Notes: a model not told the origin generated them from the letters alone. 64,000 nt of DNA from Coniferiporia sulphurascens (GCA_002794785.1 NBBA01000016.1:310001-374000); one strand, 5' to 3'. Shown: positions 1 through 11,826, counted from the stretch's first letter. Program-made: numbers and translations.

Positions 1-460
1 ATTTAAGAAGAGAAGATGCGGGACATACAGCCATGTAGACCATCATAGGGCCAATGGCATGAGGCCATGGATTGTTCCAAAAAGCGGTGACGGAGGATCC
101 AGCAGGGACGGTCGCGGAAAGCTGGGGGTCGGTGACCGTTCCAGGGTTGTTACAGCCGATGTTCGGGTCCATCGCGTCCGTGATGGGGCTAGTCAGGATA
201 GTAAAATAGATGAACAGGTGTAAATCCTAAACTTCTACTCACTTGTACGTCGCCCATTGGCGCTGGATGGTGGACTGTCCGGTGGGTGTGTTATATGCGG
301 AGAAACTACCAGCTCAGATCAATACTGTGACAGCGTGGACGATAGACGAGAAATTAACGGACCCCTCGTAGGATGTGCCGTCAAAGGTGTAGGAAAGGAC
401 ACCACCGTGGGCTGCAGCGAGAGCAGCAGAGCAGAGAGCGACGAGGACGCTGGAACGCAT
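1..460 (-). CDS. AA9 lytic polysaccharide monooxygenase, 5' part (gene runs off the window)
   Basis: Secreted copper enzyme that oxidatively cleaves cellulose or other beta-glucans outside the cell. Exon 1 (460-363) encodes a signal peptide ending ...LAAA and then HGGVLSYTFDG, so the mature protein begins with the histidine of the copper-binding histidine brace. Exon 2 (305-243) gives a TIQRQWATYN stretch. Exon 3 (188-29) gives PITDAMDPNIGCNN and then NNPWPHAIGPMMVYMA, the AA9 region holding the second brace histidine. A further donor (GTATGT, 28-23) opens intron 3, and the rest lies beyond position 1. Reading phases agree across both inferred introns; intron 1 uses a GTCCGT donor. The family call rests on the N-terminal His and the HAIGPMMVYMA block. 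Substrate and C1/C4 preference cannot be seen. Confidence 0.85.
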
Positions 461-1499
461 TTCGTTGTAGGGTTAAAGCCTTGCGACTTGAGGAGATCGG
501 AACACGGGCCACCCTTTTATACTTCCGAGGAGTCTAGCGAAGCAACAAGGGCAGAAACATAACAGCAGGCAGGCATAAGCTCGGAGATCACAACAAGAGT
601 CTTCGGTGGAACTTTATGCAACATAGCTTCGAGGTGGAGCTCGTAGGTCCGAGAAATCACAATGCTGTTCTATAACATACGAAGATGTATATCTGGTAGC
701 GTCCAAGTTTCGATTAGAATACTAAAGAACCCCCAAAAAGCGGACACTCACGGTAAGATACAATTGCATTCTTAAAATACGTAGCGTAGAAATAAGGTGG
801 GCAAACGAACCTAGAAATCCAGAGACTAGCAAAAAACACTGCTAACTACCCAATGCATGAAATTAAAAGTGCATGTAATAGTGAGAGAAGCATCAAATAC
901 GAAACCAGTTTTTGTTCGGACCTGGGATCTCCTCTCGAAGATATATATCACTATCCATGCTAGACCAGCTCGTGCTCATTCACACACCAGGAAAATCATC
1001 GGCATCCGAAGAAATATGCTTCAGAAACTAGCAACGCTTTTCGCCGGCCCAGTAAGCGAACACGGCACCATTACGGATTCATGAAAGCGATGGTTAAAGG
1101 TCGGGAAAACTAAGGCGGACAAGAGCGAAATTCGAATGCATTATATGTATAGGTGTATAGGCGACAGCAGCTCCTCGAAGCGGCTAAAGATCGGTACATC
1201 GGCAAGGGTCGAAATAGAAAACATCGGACAACCTCATTCAGAAAGCACAGTGGCCATTTCTGATAACTTCCGTGGCCCGTCGCAGCCACGGAGCACCCGT
1301 TGCTCATCGGGAGCAATTGGTTCGGTACGGACAAGACCGCCGACAGTACCACAGAGTGGTGTTATTTGGGATTGACCCAGGATCTACTGTCCACTGATAT
1401 TAGTAGGAAATCATCCGCGCGTTCCAGGTGACACTAAAAGCGCTACTGATAATGTACTGACCTCATTAAGAACAATGGGCATAGCGCATACAAGTCTAA
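461..1499. other. intergenic, no supported gene
   Basis: About 1 kb between the 5' end of the AA9 gene and the 3' end of URM1. It contains only short open frames (for example 857-1084 plus and 1110-1352 minus) with no recognisable domain, no convincing intron pattern and no similarity to the repeats elsewhere in the window. It presumably includes the AA9 promoter and the URM1 3' UTR. Confidence 0.5.
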
Positions 1500-1927
1500 T
1501 TATCCACCGTGAAGAGTGGAGATGAAGATGATTTCGTCGCCTGATTTTATCTGATAATCTCCCTCTCCCTCGAGTTCCCAATCACTGTCATTGACAAGCA
1601 CGAGAATACCAGGGCGACTTCCGAAAACAGTGTCATCAGTACAAGCCATCGTATTACCACCAGTCGGCGAACGTACACAGTCCCATCCTCCATGAAAAGT
1701 TCGACCCTCTCCTTCAGTAAGTTGTCGCGCAGGTAACGTATCAAGTAGTTGATGTCTACAGGTTTCTTCCCCGACGCCTCATTATGCGTTGGTTCAGATG
1801 AAGCGCCATAAGAACCGACAGGAACCTGGGACGGCAAACTGATCCGATGTGACCTTTGGTTGGAAAAGAGCAATTCGAGACCGCCTCCGAATTCGATCTT
1901 CACGGGTAGGTGGTCCTCAGAAGCCAT
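1500..1927 (-). CDS. URM1: ubiquitin-related modifier 1 (URM1)
   Basis: Small ubiquitin-fold sulfur carrier. In the family its C-terminal thiocarboxylate supplies sulfur for 2-thiolation of wobble uridine in cytosolic tRNAs, and it can be conjugated to proteins. Exon 1 (1927-1677) and exon 2 (1617-1500), joined over a GTACGT...AAG intron, give 122 residues. Diagnostic blocks are [13 protein letters not shown] near the start, [20 protein letters not shown], an MEDGTV/RPGIL junction that restores the family sequence exactly, and the terminal STLHGG with the required C-terminal Gly-Gly. An inserted loop of about 25 residues after the first strand makes it longer than the roughly 100-residue animal and yeast proteins. 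It is divergent from MTG2 with 176 bp between the ATGs. Confidence 0.93.
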
Positions 1928-2103
1928 TTAACAATTTCTCGAAATTATCAAAGACGTGGCTTCAGATGCAATGGGACAGCGGAAGAAATGCAGTTTCTTT
2001 CAATTTTGGCAGTGGTAAGTACAGATCACGTGCCTTTTACTTTTTTCACGCAAATCCTTTGGACGCGTGAAGGTGAGCTCAAACTGTGCGGCCTCATCCT
2101 CGA
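1928..2103. promoter_or_regulatory. shared URM1/MTG2 bidirectional promoter region
   Basis: Only 176 bp separate the two divergent start codons, so both core promoters must lie here, unless MTG2 has an unseen upstream exon. No canonical TATA box is obvious. The functional role is inferred from the arrangement. Confidence 0.45.
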
Positions 2104-3919
2104 ATGCTGCGAAATGCATTGACTTCCGTACGTCAAGCCGAAGGACTTCATAGGAATGGCTTCCTATTGCGCGTTCCTTTTCGTTCCTTGAGCAATGATT
2201 CCGTGGAGGAAACCGCCCAAAACCTGAAGCGTGAACTAGAGGAGGCCTACAAGCGCCAGCGGAAAACAGAGTGGAAGAGGCGACAGCGCGTAAGTACGTG
2301 CTTCGTTATAGTATGTGTAATTCTAACAGCGTTGATTTGCTTGCAGGGCCAGACGTTTCTCGATAATCTCATTGTCACTGTCCGAGGAGGTAAGTATCTC
2401 AAGACGTGTCGTGTAATCACTCTTAAATGACCTGCTTTTACTCCAACTAGGCAAAGGTGGTGATGGATGTGTCGCGTTTCATCGAGAAAAGTTCGTTCCG
2501 CATGGACCTCCTTCCGGAGGAAATGGTGGCAAGGGTGGGGAAGTTTATATACTCCCCACTCCAGGTCTCACTACGTTGTCATCTATACCGAAACGCATCC
2601 GAGGTATACAAGGAGGCAACGGGAAGGGTACATGGATGAACGGTCGAGGAGCGCACCCGACAATTATACGCGTTCCGGTCGGTACGGTCGTACGAGAACT
2701 TCCTGTCGAGGATTCGCGTCGCGCGCAGGATGAGTGGGAGGCGGAGGAAGAAGGGCTGGAAAATTTATCATCATCTGAGCGGATTGCAAAGATGCGCGAA
2801 CGGCGCTGGGTTCACTACCCAGGTGCTGTAGACGACAATCTGGGCAGAGAAGCTTTTCAAGAAGCGGAAAAGATCCTGTACCGACAAGAACGCGACCGGC
2901 GGATCATGCGACGGGAACAGCAAGCGACACCACTTTTCCTGGACTTAGATTCCCCTGTCACCCAGTCGTCCAAGGCTATTCCGTCCGGACTGGAGATTGG
3001 TCATCAGGCAATTGAGGACCTAGGTTATCTCATAGCGGCGGGCGGCGAAGGAGGGTTGGGAAATCCTTCATTTCTCAGTACAGAAAATCGATCCCCCAAA
3101 TTTGCCACGCGTGGTACAGAGGGTCAGCGCATTACTCTGTCTCTGGAACTCAAGATTCTCGCCGACATAGGCTTGGTTGGCTATCCAAACGCGGGAAAGA
3201 GCACACTTTTGCGGGCTCTGACGGGTGGACGGGCAAAGACGGAAATAGCTGGATATGCATTCACGACACTAAACCCAGTTGTGGGCGTTGTCCGCATGGA
3301 TAGCGAAGGCAACGTTTTGGGAAGCGACGAAAATCTTATAATCGACGAGACCAAGCCTGAAACTGAACGTTTCAAAGAGCAATTGGATCGGGGTGACTTC
3401 GCCGACACGCAAACCCAAGACAAAAGCATACTCGACATCGACGAGGCATTCCGCTTTACAGTTGCAGACAACCCCGGTCTAATTTCTGAAGCATCGGAGA
3501 ACGTGGGCCTCGGCCATTCCTTCCTACGCTCTATAGAGCGTTCCCTCGCTTTGGTTTATGTCATAGATCTTTCTGGCCCATCTCCAGAAAAGGAGCTTCA
3601 GATTCTTCGGGATGAACTTGAAGCTTACAAACCGGGTCTGAGTGCAAAGGCACGTCTGGTTATCGCGAACAAAGCGGACCTGCTCGGCGTAGAAGGTGGC
3701 CAAAGTGTCGAAGAGGCCAAGGAGAAGCTCAGACGGCTAGAAGCTTTCGTGCGGTCCGATATAGACAGCGCCGAGTCCGTGACCGGCCAGAAGGCACCCC
3801 CCTTGGATGTTATCCCTGTTTCGGCGAAGTTCAGCCAGAATATGCGAAGGATATTGGCCCTCCTGCAGAAGTATGTGGAAGAGTCGAGAGAGGATGAATT
3901 GTCTCGGAAATCAAATTAA
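2104..3919 (+). CDS. MTG2: mitochondrial Obg-family GTPase (MTG2-like)
   Basis: GTPase of the Obg/CgtA family; mitochondrial members act in assembly of the large mitoribosomal subunit. Exons 2104-2289, 2347-2389 and 2451-3919 join in phase to give 565 residues. I chose ATG 2104 (MLRNALTSVRQ) because it opens a basic amphipathic leader suited to mitochondrial import; the frame is open upstream only as far as a GTG. The Obg fold is visible as GGKGGDG (about 75-82), PSGGNGGKGG and GGNGKG. The G motifs are GYPNAGKST (about 320-328), DNPGL (417-421), NKAD (484-487) and SAK (about 538). Two inserts are unusual: a charged segment of about 105 residues that splits the Obg domain (about 161-268), and about 50 residues between G2 and G3. 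Confidence 0.93.
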
Positions 3920-3956
3920 AATAAAGCTATTCAACAGTATGTATATTATTTAAGCT

Positions 3957-4322
3957 CTAATAATCATGAACATTCCACTTTTCAGTGTCTTTACAGGTCC
4001 CTTCAGGGCGAAGAAAGAGCTCTTCCCTCATGTTTAAATTACTATTAAGCCTTGACTTGTATCTCCTCTTGGTAGCCGCGTGTTGATTGGGACTTATGTC
4101 AGATCCTGAGGCATGGTTACTAGACAATACGTGTCGATTTCTACGGCCCTCGTCTTGCATCGCGTTTACTCTTACGATAAATCGCTCATGAATTCCATCT
4201 AACGGAGCTAACGAAGTAACGGATCTATTCCCCGTGATTGTGCCTTTCTCATGTTTTCCTTGAGGAAAATGCGAGACAAGAATGGCTCCCTCTATTACCT
4301 CTCCAAGGGAATGTACACACAT
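3957..4322 (-). CDS. hypothetical ORF, unrecognised
   Basis: A 121-codon open frame convergent with MTG2, starting 38 bp past its stop codon. The product would be basic and hydrophilic (ATKRRYKSRLN near the C-terminus) with no domain, signal peptide or membrane segment that I recognise. It could be the terminal exon of a gene whose upstream exons (minus strand, above 4322) I cannot place, or a chance frame over the MTG2 3' UTR. The following stretch 4323-4798 shows no supported gene and leads into the 3' flank of P450 A. Confidence 0.2.
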   Translation of the reverse strand: MCVHSLGEVIEGAILVSHFPQGKHEKGTITGNRSVTSLAPLDGIHERFIVRVNAMQDEGRRNRHVLSSNHASGSDISPNQHAATKRRYKSRLNSNLNMREELFLRPEGTCKDTEKWNVHDY

Positions 4323-4798
4323 TCGAATTGTGAGTTGCGATCAGACGCAAGTGTGGAATTCCTGTCGATACCGTGGACGGAGGCGGGGATCCTTTAAGAC
4401 CCAAGCAAGGATTCGTTTAGGGGGCTGTTCAAGCATCGGGGTGGTTATTCCGTCAGATAAGCGAGCATTCGTACAAGATGGGGGTACAGGCTGAATGCAT
4501 CGGCGGCATATGTTTTCTAATTTATGGTGTAGGTGATTTTAGCTCATGCGCGGAAATATCGTCCCTTCCTTGAAGAAACACTCATGAGTTTATGGCCAAG
4601 CTCGGAATGTTATATCTTGAGGCATTTGAAGTTATCATACAAAAAACTGCTACTTAACTCGCGCGGAATTTCTCGGGAAGGAAACTTTAGTATAGGTCGA
4701 CGAATGGATCCGGGCGTATCAATCAGAAAATCTGGCCCCTTGCGAGATGCACTTCCAATTACCTACAGAGCCTTTCAATCTACTCAAACCTGAAACGT

Positions 4799-7157
4799 TC
4801 AGCCAGCTGATTCAACAGCCTGACGAATAACCGACCCGATGTTACTGGAACGTGGGGTAATCTTACACTTGAACGGTTTGGGATGTCTTGAAGAAGTCAG
4901 TCCCGTTAATAAAAACGATTAAAGTCACCACGCGGGATTGTCATAGCACACACCTAATGAAGTACGGCGTATACTCCACTTTCGGTGTGATCGGGACGCC
5001 ATCTTCGTCCAATGCCTTTGAGATGTTGAAGGCCGACAATATGGAAGCGACGGCAATGAACAGCTTCGTGCAAGTTAAGTCCGTGTAGTAGTCCGCAACC
5101 ACTTAACCAACGCTTACCGAGTTTTCCGCGAAATGTCTACCTGGACAGATTCTGCTCACAAGAGTTTTCTGGCCATTATTATCTGTCTTCGATAATGCGC
5201 ACACGAAAACTCACCGCCGGCCGATGCCAAATACTATTTTACTGACATCCATTGGGAGCTCCTTCCCTTCGGAGGCTATCCAGCGGTCGGGAATGAACTT
5301 ATCGGGGTCCGAGTATATTTTGGGGTCCCTCGTCATCGCCCTACGATATCAGTCAGTCATTTTTCTACGTTTATAACGGCATTCTGTGAACCTACCAAAG
5401 GTTCGAAAGCACAGTTGTACCTGCAGGAATGAAGTGTCCTTCATAAACATCGTCTTCCGTGGCACAGTGAGCCACGCCTGCACCGGTTGGATTTTATAAT
5501 TCATCTTTTGGGGACTTCTTGAGTTAAACATACCCCATGCACCCACAATTTGCCACCTGGTGTATTCTTAATAAATTGAGCCCACTTGCTCGACGAAACC
5601 ACATACTCACCTTAGGGCTTCCTTGCAAAGCGCCTTTATGAACGGTAAGCTTGGACGGTCCTCAAAGGTCGGGAGGATATCTTTGCCGACGACCCTATCA
5701 AGCTCATCCTGAGCACGTTTTTGATATTCCGGGAAGAGTGTCATTGTCAGGATGAATGTATGTATGGCTGATACAGTCTACAATGCATTCAGTGAGCTCA
5801 ATTTTATACCCATGGTGCAAATTCAAAAATCACCGTATCAGCACCACCTAGTACGCGAAAATGCATGTCGTCAGAATGGAAAGTCTGGAAACCCTTGAGA
5901 CCTGAAACATCCGCTCACCCGCATAAGAGACGCCGGTGCACTTCTTGATCAATTCCTCGTCTTCAATTTCCCCGGCCTCGTTCGTTTTCGCGTCTATGAG
6001 CTTACTGGTCATTGACGGAGCGGCCAATCCATCGTTCTGAAGAAACATTAAGTAGGATTTATTTGGCTGGGGTGGCAACGTACAAGCAGTTCCTTTGCCG
6101 CATGATATGGTTCTTGATACATGACCATTGAAGCTTTCAAGCCCTCTTCGGCGATCTTCTTAAACCCAGCGCCGGGAAACCAAGACGGAAGATACCGTAC
6201 TGTAAATGAAATGACGCATGTAAATTCCAAGCAAGACTGGGCTTTCAAACTGAATTCATACGCCAAGGGATAGCATTTACGAGGAAGAATCCCTGTGCCT
6301 GCGAAAAACATCTCATGCCCTTATCCGAGATGTCAATGTAGTGATCATCGCTTTCAGCAACTGGGATGCCATGAGCCACAGAAATACGTGCAAAAGTTGG
6401 AGGAGGAAAACACACTTTGAAAGCCGTAAGTTAACATCATGATCGATTCGCCGGCACAGCTACAACGGTTTCAGGAGCCAAAATTGAGATTCACATTCAC
6501 AATGATACGTACTGCTTAACGAGTGCGGAGTAATCCTCCGGAGTTTTCAAAAGACCCAAAAGCAGCTTTCGCATGGACTTGGTTTGTAGCTCAAAATAGT
6601 CACTTAAGACTGCTTTCTGGAGGAAACGATGCAGATATTGCCTCGCTCTCTTGAGCTCATCGTTGTATGGCATTACAGAAGGAAGCCACTCTGAGAATCC
6701 CTCGCTGAATGCCAGGGTATAAAAAGTGGTTAAATGAAGCTCCAGGGACAATACAATGATGAGCCTACAGTTCGAGCATGGTATTGTCTGGCCTTGATGA
6801 ATAATTGTGACCGCGCTTCTCGAAAAGGTCTACGGCGGCTTGGTACGTATTCAGAAAGATGTAGGGTTTGCCGAAGTTCTTGATAAGTACCAAGCTCCCT
6901 TTTCCGGAGAAGAGGCAAAGGTCAGTCATCGTCTCATGACCGGATTGTCATAACTCACCGTATTTCTCTCCCCATTGCTTTACCGTAATCCATTCTTCCC
7001 CGGGAGGCATATCGAGCACATTACCAACAAAGGGCACCCCTTTTGGCCCTGGTGGATAAGGTAGAGCGTAGACGCGACGTTTACGCCATGAAAGCCAAGA
7101 CTTAAGACAAGCGAAGGCACAAGCGGCAGCGAGAGCATCAAGCAGATATAAAAGCAT
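4799..7157 (-). CDS. cytochrome P450, array copy A
   Basis: Membrane-anchored heme monooxygenase of the microsomal fungal type, expected to work with NADPH-P450 reductase on the ER; substrate unknown. Exon 1 (from ATG 7157) encodes a hydrophobic anchor, a basic WRKRR stop-transfer and the PYPPGPKG hinge. Fifteen exons join in phase, with the same junctions as copy E. Motifs: I-helix SYAGGADT, K-helix KEALR, FIPDRW, heme loop FGIGRR/ICPGRHFAEN. The protein ends ...[10 protein letters not shown] with a TGA stop. It is closest to copy C: they share exon wording (EGFSEWLP, VLSDYFELQ) and intron sequence. The layout resembles the basidiomycete P450s often labelled O-methylsterigmatocystin oxidoreductase-like; no CYP number can be assigned by eye. 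Confidence 0.92.
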
Positions 7158-7205
7158 GGCTCAAGGCACTGTACACCGGAGCTCCTGGGGGGCCGGTGCG
7201 ACGAT

Positions 7206-7213
7206 TATTTATA
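7206..7213 (-). promoter_or_regulatory. TATA box of P450 A
   Basis: TATAAATA on the minus strand, about 50 bp before the ATG, inside the CTTTCGTATAAA context shared with copies C and E. Confidence 0.6.
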
Positions 7214-8835
7214 CGAAAGCCAGTTCCTAAGTCCTCAAAGTTTATAGAACCCTCGAACGAGAAAAGGACTCATGTTCCGTTAAACCACGGAGTTGGATGC
7301 ACATAACGTAGCCACGATTGACCAATTTCCCTGAGAAGAGCACCATTCAGTAATCGTCGGAAGGAAAGGAAGTAGTGTAGTAGGCTGTTCACGAGAACAT
7401 GTTTATTTGAGTATAAGCCGGATTCACGCATGTAAGCTCTTCTCTATTGCACGTGAGGCTTACAATTTTGGGGGGGTAAAAAATAGAACCAAACGTTGGA
7501 TGAGGGAGAGACACTTTCTCAGCCATGGAAGAACTTTGAACATGAGACTTCCTCTCCCGCACGTAAAAAAGAACAGCGGGCAGGAGACTCTGTCTCCCAC
7601 ACGAAAAAACCCCGTCTGGATAGAACCATTTTGTTCTTCTCGTAGGAGTGGATTGGTTCGGAATCCTTTAGGGTCCTTGTCATAAGCGCAACGTATGTAC
7701 GTATATCGGATTATTCAGTTTTCTTCTTCAGATGAAACAGACTGGACCCCAATAACTTCAAAAAAAAAGTTGCGGCAGGTTAGGGTTTCCGAGTCAAATA
7801 TGCGCATGCTGACAATTCCAGCCGGTGCTAAGCTAGCATGATTGAGCCTGTAGCTTCGAGCCGGATCAGCTGTCTTCGTGTAAAAAAAAATTGGTTACTT
7901 ACTCGTGCCGAATCGACTGTCTTTAGCTTCTACGGAGCTGCAGGGCATCAATGATTCAAGGCTGGATACATACGTAATCCCTCTTAATGTTCCACGAGCA
8001 AGACACCCAGAGACTTGTAGTTACGAACAACTTGAAAGAGGTATAGTTCGGGCTTTTCTCTGAAGAGTCCGCCTATGCTTGAACCCGGTCCAGGCTTAAC
8101 TTTGAAGCAAGTGGGGAACTTGTTAAGCGACTCTCCAAGTTTGCTGCCGCTCTGCCGAATCGCGACAAACCCTAAAAAAGTCCCTTTTATGGGTAGGGCA
8201 CGCCACCCTTTTACGTCTCATTATCTAATCCTGTCATCCGAACTTGTCACCCTTTATATCACGATCTTGCCGAGCTGCGGCTTGAACGGCATCGGACGTT
8301 GCTTACAACTTCTCTGAATCCTCTCAAAGCTATGGCAAGTGCGCTTGTGATCCCCTTAAAACCTTACGACCATAACGAGCTGGAGGCCAGGAGGCTGGCT
8401 TGGAACAATTTCGACTATGCGACTACATTTGGTTTTTGTGTTTATACTCGTAGTTAGCTGCATCTTACATGTCTGCTCTTGGTCGGAAACGGCCACGAAG
8501 AAATATTTTATCAACGAGGACTGATCCGTGCTGCGACGGCACGCTTCAAGACCTCTTACAGAGATATGCTGAAAAAGATAGTCAGGCACACATAAAAGCT
8601 GATACTACAACTTTTATCTAAACATCAAATGCTTCTTTCTTGCGTTTCGAACGAGCTTAAAATACATTTCGCGGGAACTACGAGGCAAAATAATCGACCA
8701 TTTTACATTTAAGGCGCAAACTTGTACGAGAAACGTTTACCTAGAGTCAACAAGAAAATTCAAGTGCTTATCATTCAAAATCCGACTTCTGCAAGGTGGA
8801 TGTTTTATCCTCTTCCAAATACTTACAAGACGACC
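7214..8835. other. A-B intergenic region with conserved P450 upstream block
   Basis: No gene seen. The stretch 7310-7460 is nearly identical to 28110-28260 upstream of copy C, including the sequence around GTAGTGTAGTAGGCTGTTCA. The block at about 7483-7560 (core AACGTTGGATGAGGGAGAG then CACTTTCTCAGCCATGGAAG) recurs in modified form upstream of C, D, F and G. The lower end (about 8640-8720, minus-strand sense) matches the 3' flanking block found after the stop codons of C, D, E and F. The duplicated unit was therefore gene plus flanks. Confidence 0.6.
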
Positions 8836-11176
8836 TTAGTTGGCTGATTCAACAGCCTGGCGAATAACCGACTCGATGTTGCTGGAACGTGGGGTGATCT
8901 TACACTTGAACGGTTTGGGATGCCTTCAAGCCATTAGTTGAAATGTCAAGGCGGGCTCAGTGCACCAAAAAGTAACATACCTGATAAAGTTCGGTGTGTA
9001 CTCCTCCTTCGGTGTGATCGGGACACCGTTTTCGTCCAACGCCTTTGAGATGTTGAAGGCCGACAGAATAGAAGCGACGGCGATAAAGAGCTTCGTGCAT
9101 GTTAAGCCCATGCGAACCAAAGCTACTTTAATGGCACTTACTGCGTGCTCTGCGACATGTCTACCTGGACATATTCTGCTCACAAAAGTATACCGGTCAA
9201 TAGTATCTATATTTAACAACGTGCGCAAGAAAGCTCACCGTCGGCCGATGCCAAATACTATTTTACCAACATCCATTGGAATCTCCTTCCCTTTGGAGGG
9301 TATCCAGCGATCTGGAATGAACTTATCAGGTTCAGGACAGGTTTTAGGATCTCTCAGCATGGCCCTACGTAATCAATTGAATATATTTCAATTGTCAAGG
9401 AGGTGCGACGTACCAGAGATTCGAAAGCACAGTAGTACCAGCAGGAATAAAGTATCCTTCGTAAACATCATCCTCCGTAGCGCAATGGGCTATGCCTGTG
9501 CAATTTGAATTCGAATAAATACATGTTTTGAAGCTGGTTTAAGGCGCACATACCCCAGGCAGCTACAATCTGCCATCTGAAAGAGTCTTCAATCAACATA
9601 GTTCACTTGCGCAACGAAGTTACTTACCTCAAAACTTCTTTGCAAAGTGCTTCTATAAACGGTAAACTCGAACGATCCTCGAAAGTCGGAAGGTTGTCTT
9701 TGCCGATGACTGCGTCGAGCTCATTTTGGGCGCGTTTCTGATATTCCGGGTAGAGAGTCATCGCTAGGACAAACGTATGTACAGCTGATACAGTCTGTAA
9801 TCGAAGTATCCTATGAGGTCAGTACTGCAACCAATAGACGAAGGAAAATATTCACGGTATCGGCGCTAGCTAAATGCGGTTATATCCTGTCAGATAGAAA
9901 GTCTGAAGGATTCGAGACTTAAATTATCCACTTACCTCCGTATGCGGCTCCGGTGCACCTCATGATTAATTCTTCTTCTTCAATTTCCCCGGCATCATTC
10001 GTTTTGGCGTCTATAAGCTTACTAGTCATAGATGGCTGCGCCAATCCATCGTTCTAAAGAGATATTCAGATATAGGCATACAAATAGCATATCGGCATAC
10101 AATCAACTTCTTTGCCACGTAATATGGCTCTTGGTACATGGCCAGCGAATGCTTTATGCCCTCTTCGGCGATTCTCTTGAATCCAGCTCCGGGTAACCAG
10201 GAGGGAAGATGTCGTACTGGAGACAATAGACAGTAAATGTGGTGTTAGGTTGGATTGACGGACATAATCCTCACACCAAGGGACTGCATTTACGAGGAAA
10301 AACCCTTCCGCTTGTGTGAAGCATTCCATTCCCTTCTCTGAAATTTCAATGTAACGATCATCGCTTGGGGCAACTGAGAGCCGTTGTAAGTTCAAGTTCG
10401 ATACGTATTACTGGACGCGGTTGAACACACTTTGATATCCATAAGCGAGCATCATAATCGATTCACCAGCACAGCTATAACAGTATCGTAAGCCATGACC
10501 AGAGTCCACGTGCACGATAGTGACTTGAACACATACTGCTTTATTGATGCAGAGTAATCCTCTGGATCTATAACAAAGCTTAAAAGCATCTTGCGGGTAC
10601 ACTTGGTTTGTAGCTCAAAGTAGTTGATTGAGACTGCCTTCTGGAAGAAACGATGCAGAAGTTGCCTTGATTTCCTGAGCTCGTCATTGTAAGGCATCAC
10701 GAGTGGGAACCATTCTGAGAATTTTTCGCTAAAGGCAAGCACGGAAAAAAAGTTAACAGAGATATAAGGACAAAGATAATGAGCGTACAGTTTGAGCATG
10801 GTATTGTCTGGCCTTGATGAGTAATTGTAACCGCGCTTCTCGAAGAGGTCGACAGTAGCTTTGTAGGTATTCAGAAAAAGGTAAGGCGCGCCGAAGTTCT
10901 TGATGAATACCAAACCCCCTTTTCCAGAGAAGAAGGAAATTTAGTCACGATTCTGCAGCCGGATATCCCTATCATACCGTATTTCTCTCCCCACTGCCTT
11001 GCTGTCTCCCATTCTTCGGCAGAAGGCATATCGAGCACGTTCCCGATGATGGGTAACCCCTTTGGCCCCGGAGGATAGGGTAGAGCGTGGGCCCGGCGTT
11101 TGCGCCAGAAGAGCCAGGAGCTAAGACAGGTGAAAGCACATGCGGCGGCGAGAGCATCAAGTAGAAAGAAAAGCAT
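8836..11176 (-). CDS. cytochrome P450, array copy B (variant I-helix)
   Basis: Same 15-exon layout and anchor/PYPPGPKG start as its paralogs. I use ATG 11176 ([12 protein letters not shown]), which aligns with the other copies; the frame extends four codons upstream only to a GTG. Motifs: KEVLR (ExxR), [23 protein letters not shown]-terminus ending [13 protein letters not shown] stop. The I-helix reads AYGASADT, so the usually invariant glycine of [AG]Gx[DE]T is serine here; all six paralogs have Gly. Intron 1 (GTATGATAGGGATATCC...) is almost the same as in copy E, so B and E are sister copies. The frame is intact, but the I-helix change may alter oxygen activation or substrate range. Confidence 0.9.
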
Positions 11177-11230
11177 AATCGTAGGCACTGTATCCCAGAG
11201 CTCTTGGGGGTATGGGGCTGACCTGGTGAT

Positions 11231-11238
11231 TTTTTATA
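11231..11238 (-). promoter_or_regulatory. TATA box of P450 B
   Basis: TATAAAAA on the minus strand, 55 bp before the ATG, at the same place and in the same TTCGTATAAA-like context as in the other copies. Confidence 0.55.
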
Positions 11239-11814
11239 CGAAAAAATGCAATCGGAGCCCTTCACACTTCATGAAGCACACGCACAAAGGGAAAGAACAT
11301 AGTCCCACAGATTAAGAAGTGCGCAAATGCGACTACGAATATGCCTCTTTCATCTGCAAAAATCCCGTTCAACAGCCGTTCGAGGACGAGGAAGAGGTGT
11401 TCGAAGTCGAATACGATAACATTGTTGGTTAACATCGCACCATATTCATGCAGATAAAGCATATTTTTCTTGGCCACGTGGCCTTCCTGCCATTAATGCC
11501 GCACTACATGGCCTTATTGATAGAAGCAAGCCGGCTCGTCCTGGGTCTTTTTCATCTTCTCCAAAGTAGAGGTAATGGGCCTGGTTTTATAGTCAGGAAA
11601 AAGCCACTGCAAAGGACCAGACACCAGAGGGTTGACGCTTCTCCATTACGATATTACTGCAAATGTGAAAGCCCGCCCCACCATGCAACTACCAGCGTCG
11701 TTACAGCGGAAATTCTTAGGTCTTCTCATGGGACTCGACTGACCTAGATCCCCAGGCCTTCGGCTCGCCAATGGTAGCAAACGTAAAATGTGAGCATTTA
11801 TATATCGGGGTGCC
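11239..11814. other. upstream flank of P450 B, cut by LINE-1
   Basis: No gene. The part near 11340-11430 is a diverged copy of the P450 upstream region (CCGTTCAACAGCCGTTCGAGGA compares with the CATTCAACGGCGAGGAAGTG of copy F). The flank is interrupted at 11815 by a LINE inserted about 640 bp above the ATG. Confidence 0.5.
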
Positions 11815-11826
11815 GAGTTTGGGGAC
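11815..11826. repeat. left target-site duplication of LINE-1
   Basis: GAGTTTGGGGAC immediately before an 18-T run, repeated exactly at 18283-18294. Confidence 0.9.

Noticed and set aside
257..562. 101-codon plus-strand ORF
   Set aside because: It overlaps the minus-strand AA9 gene, whose signal peptide, histidine brace and introns are convincing; this frame is a shadow.
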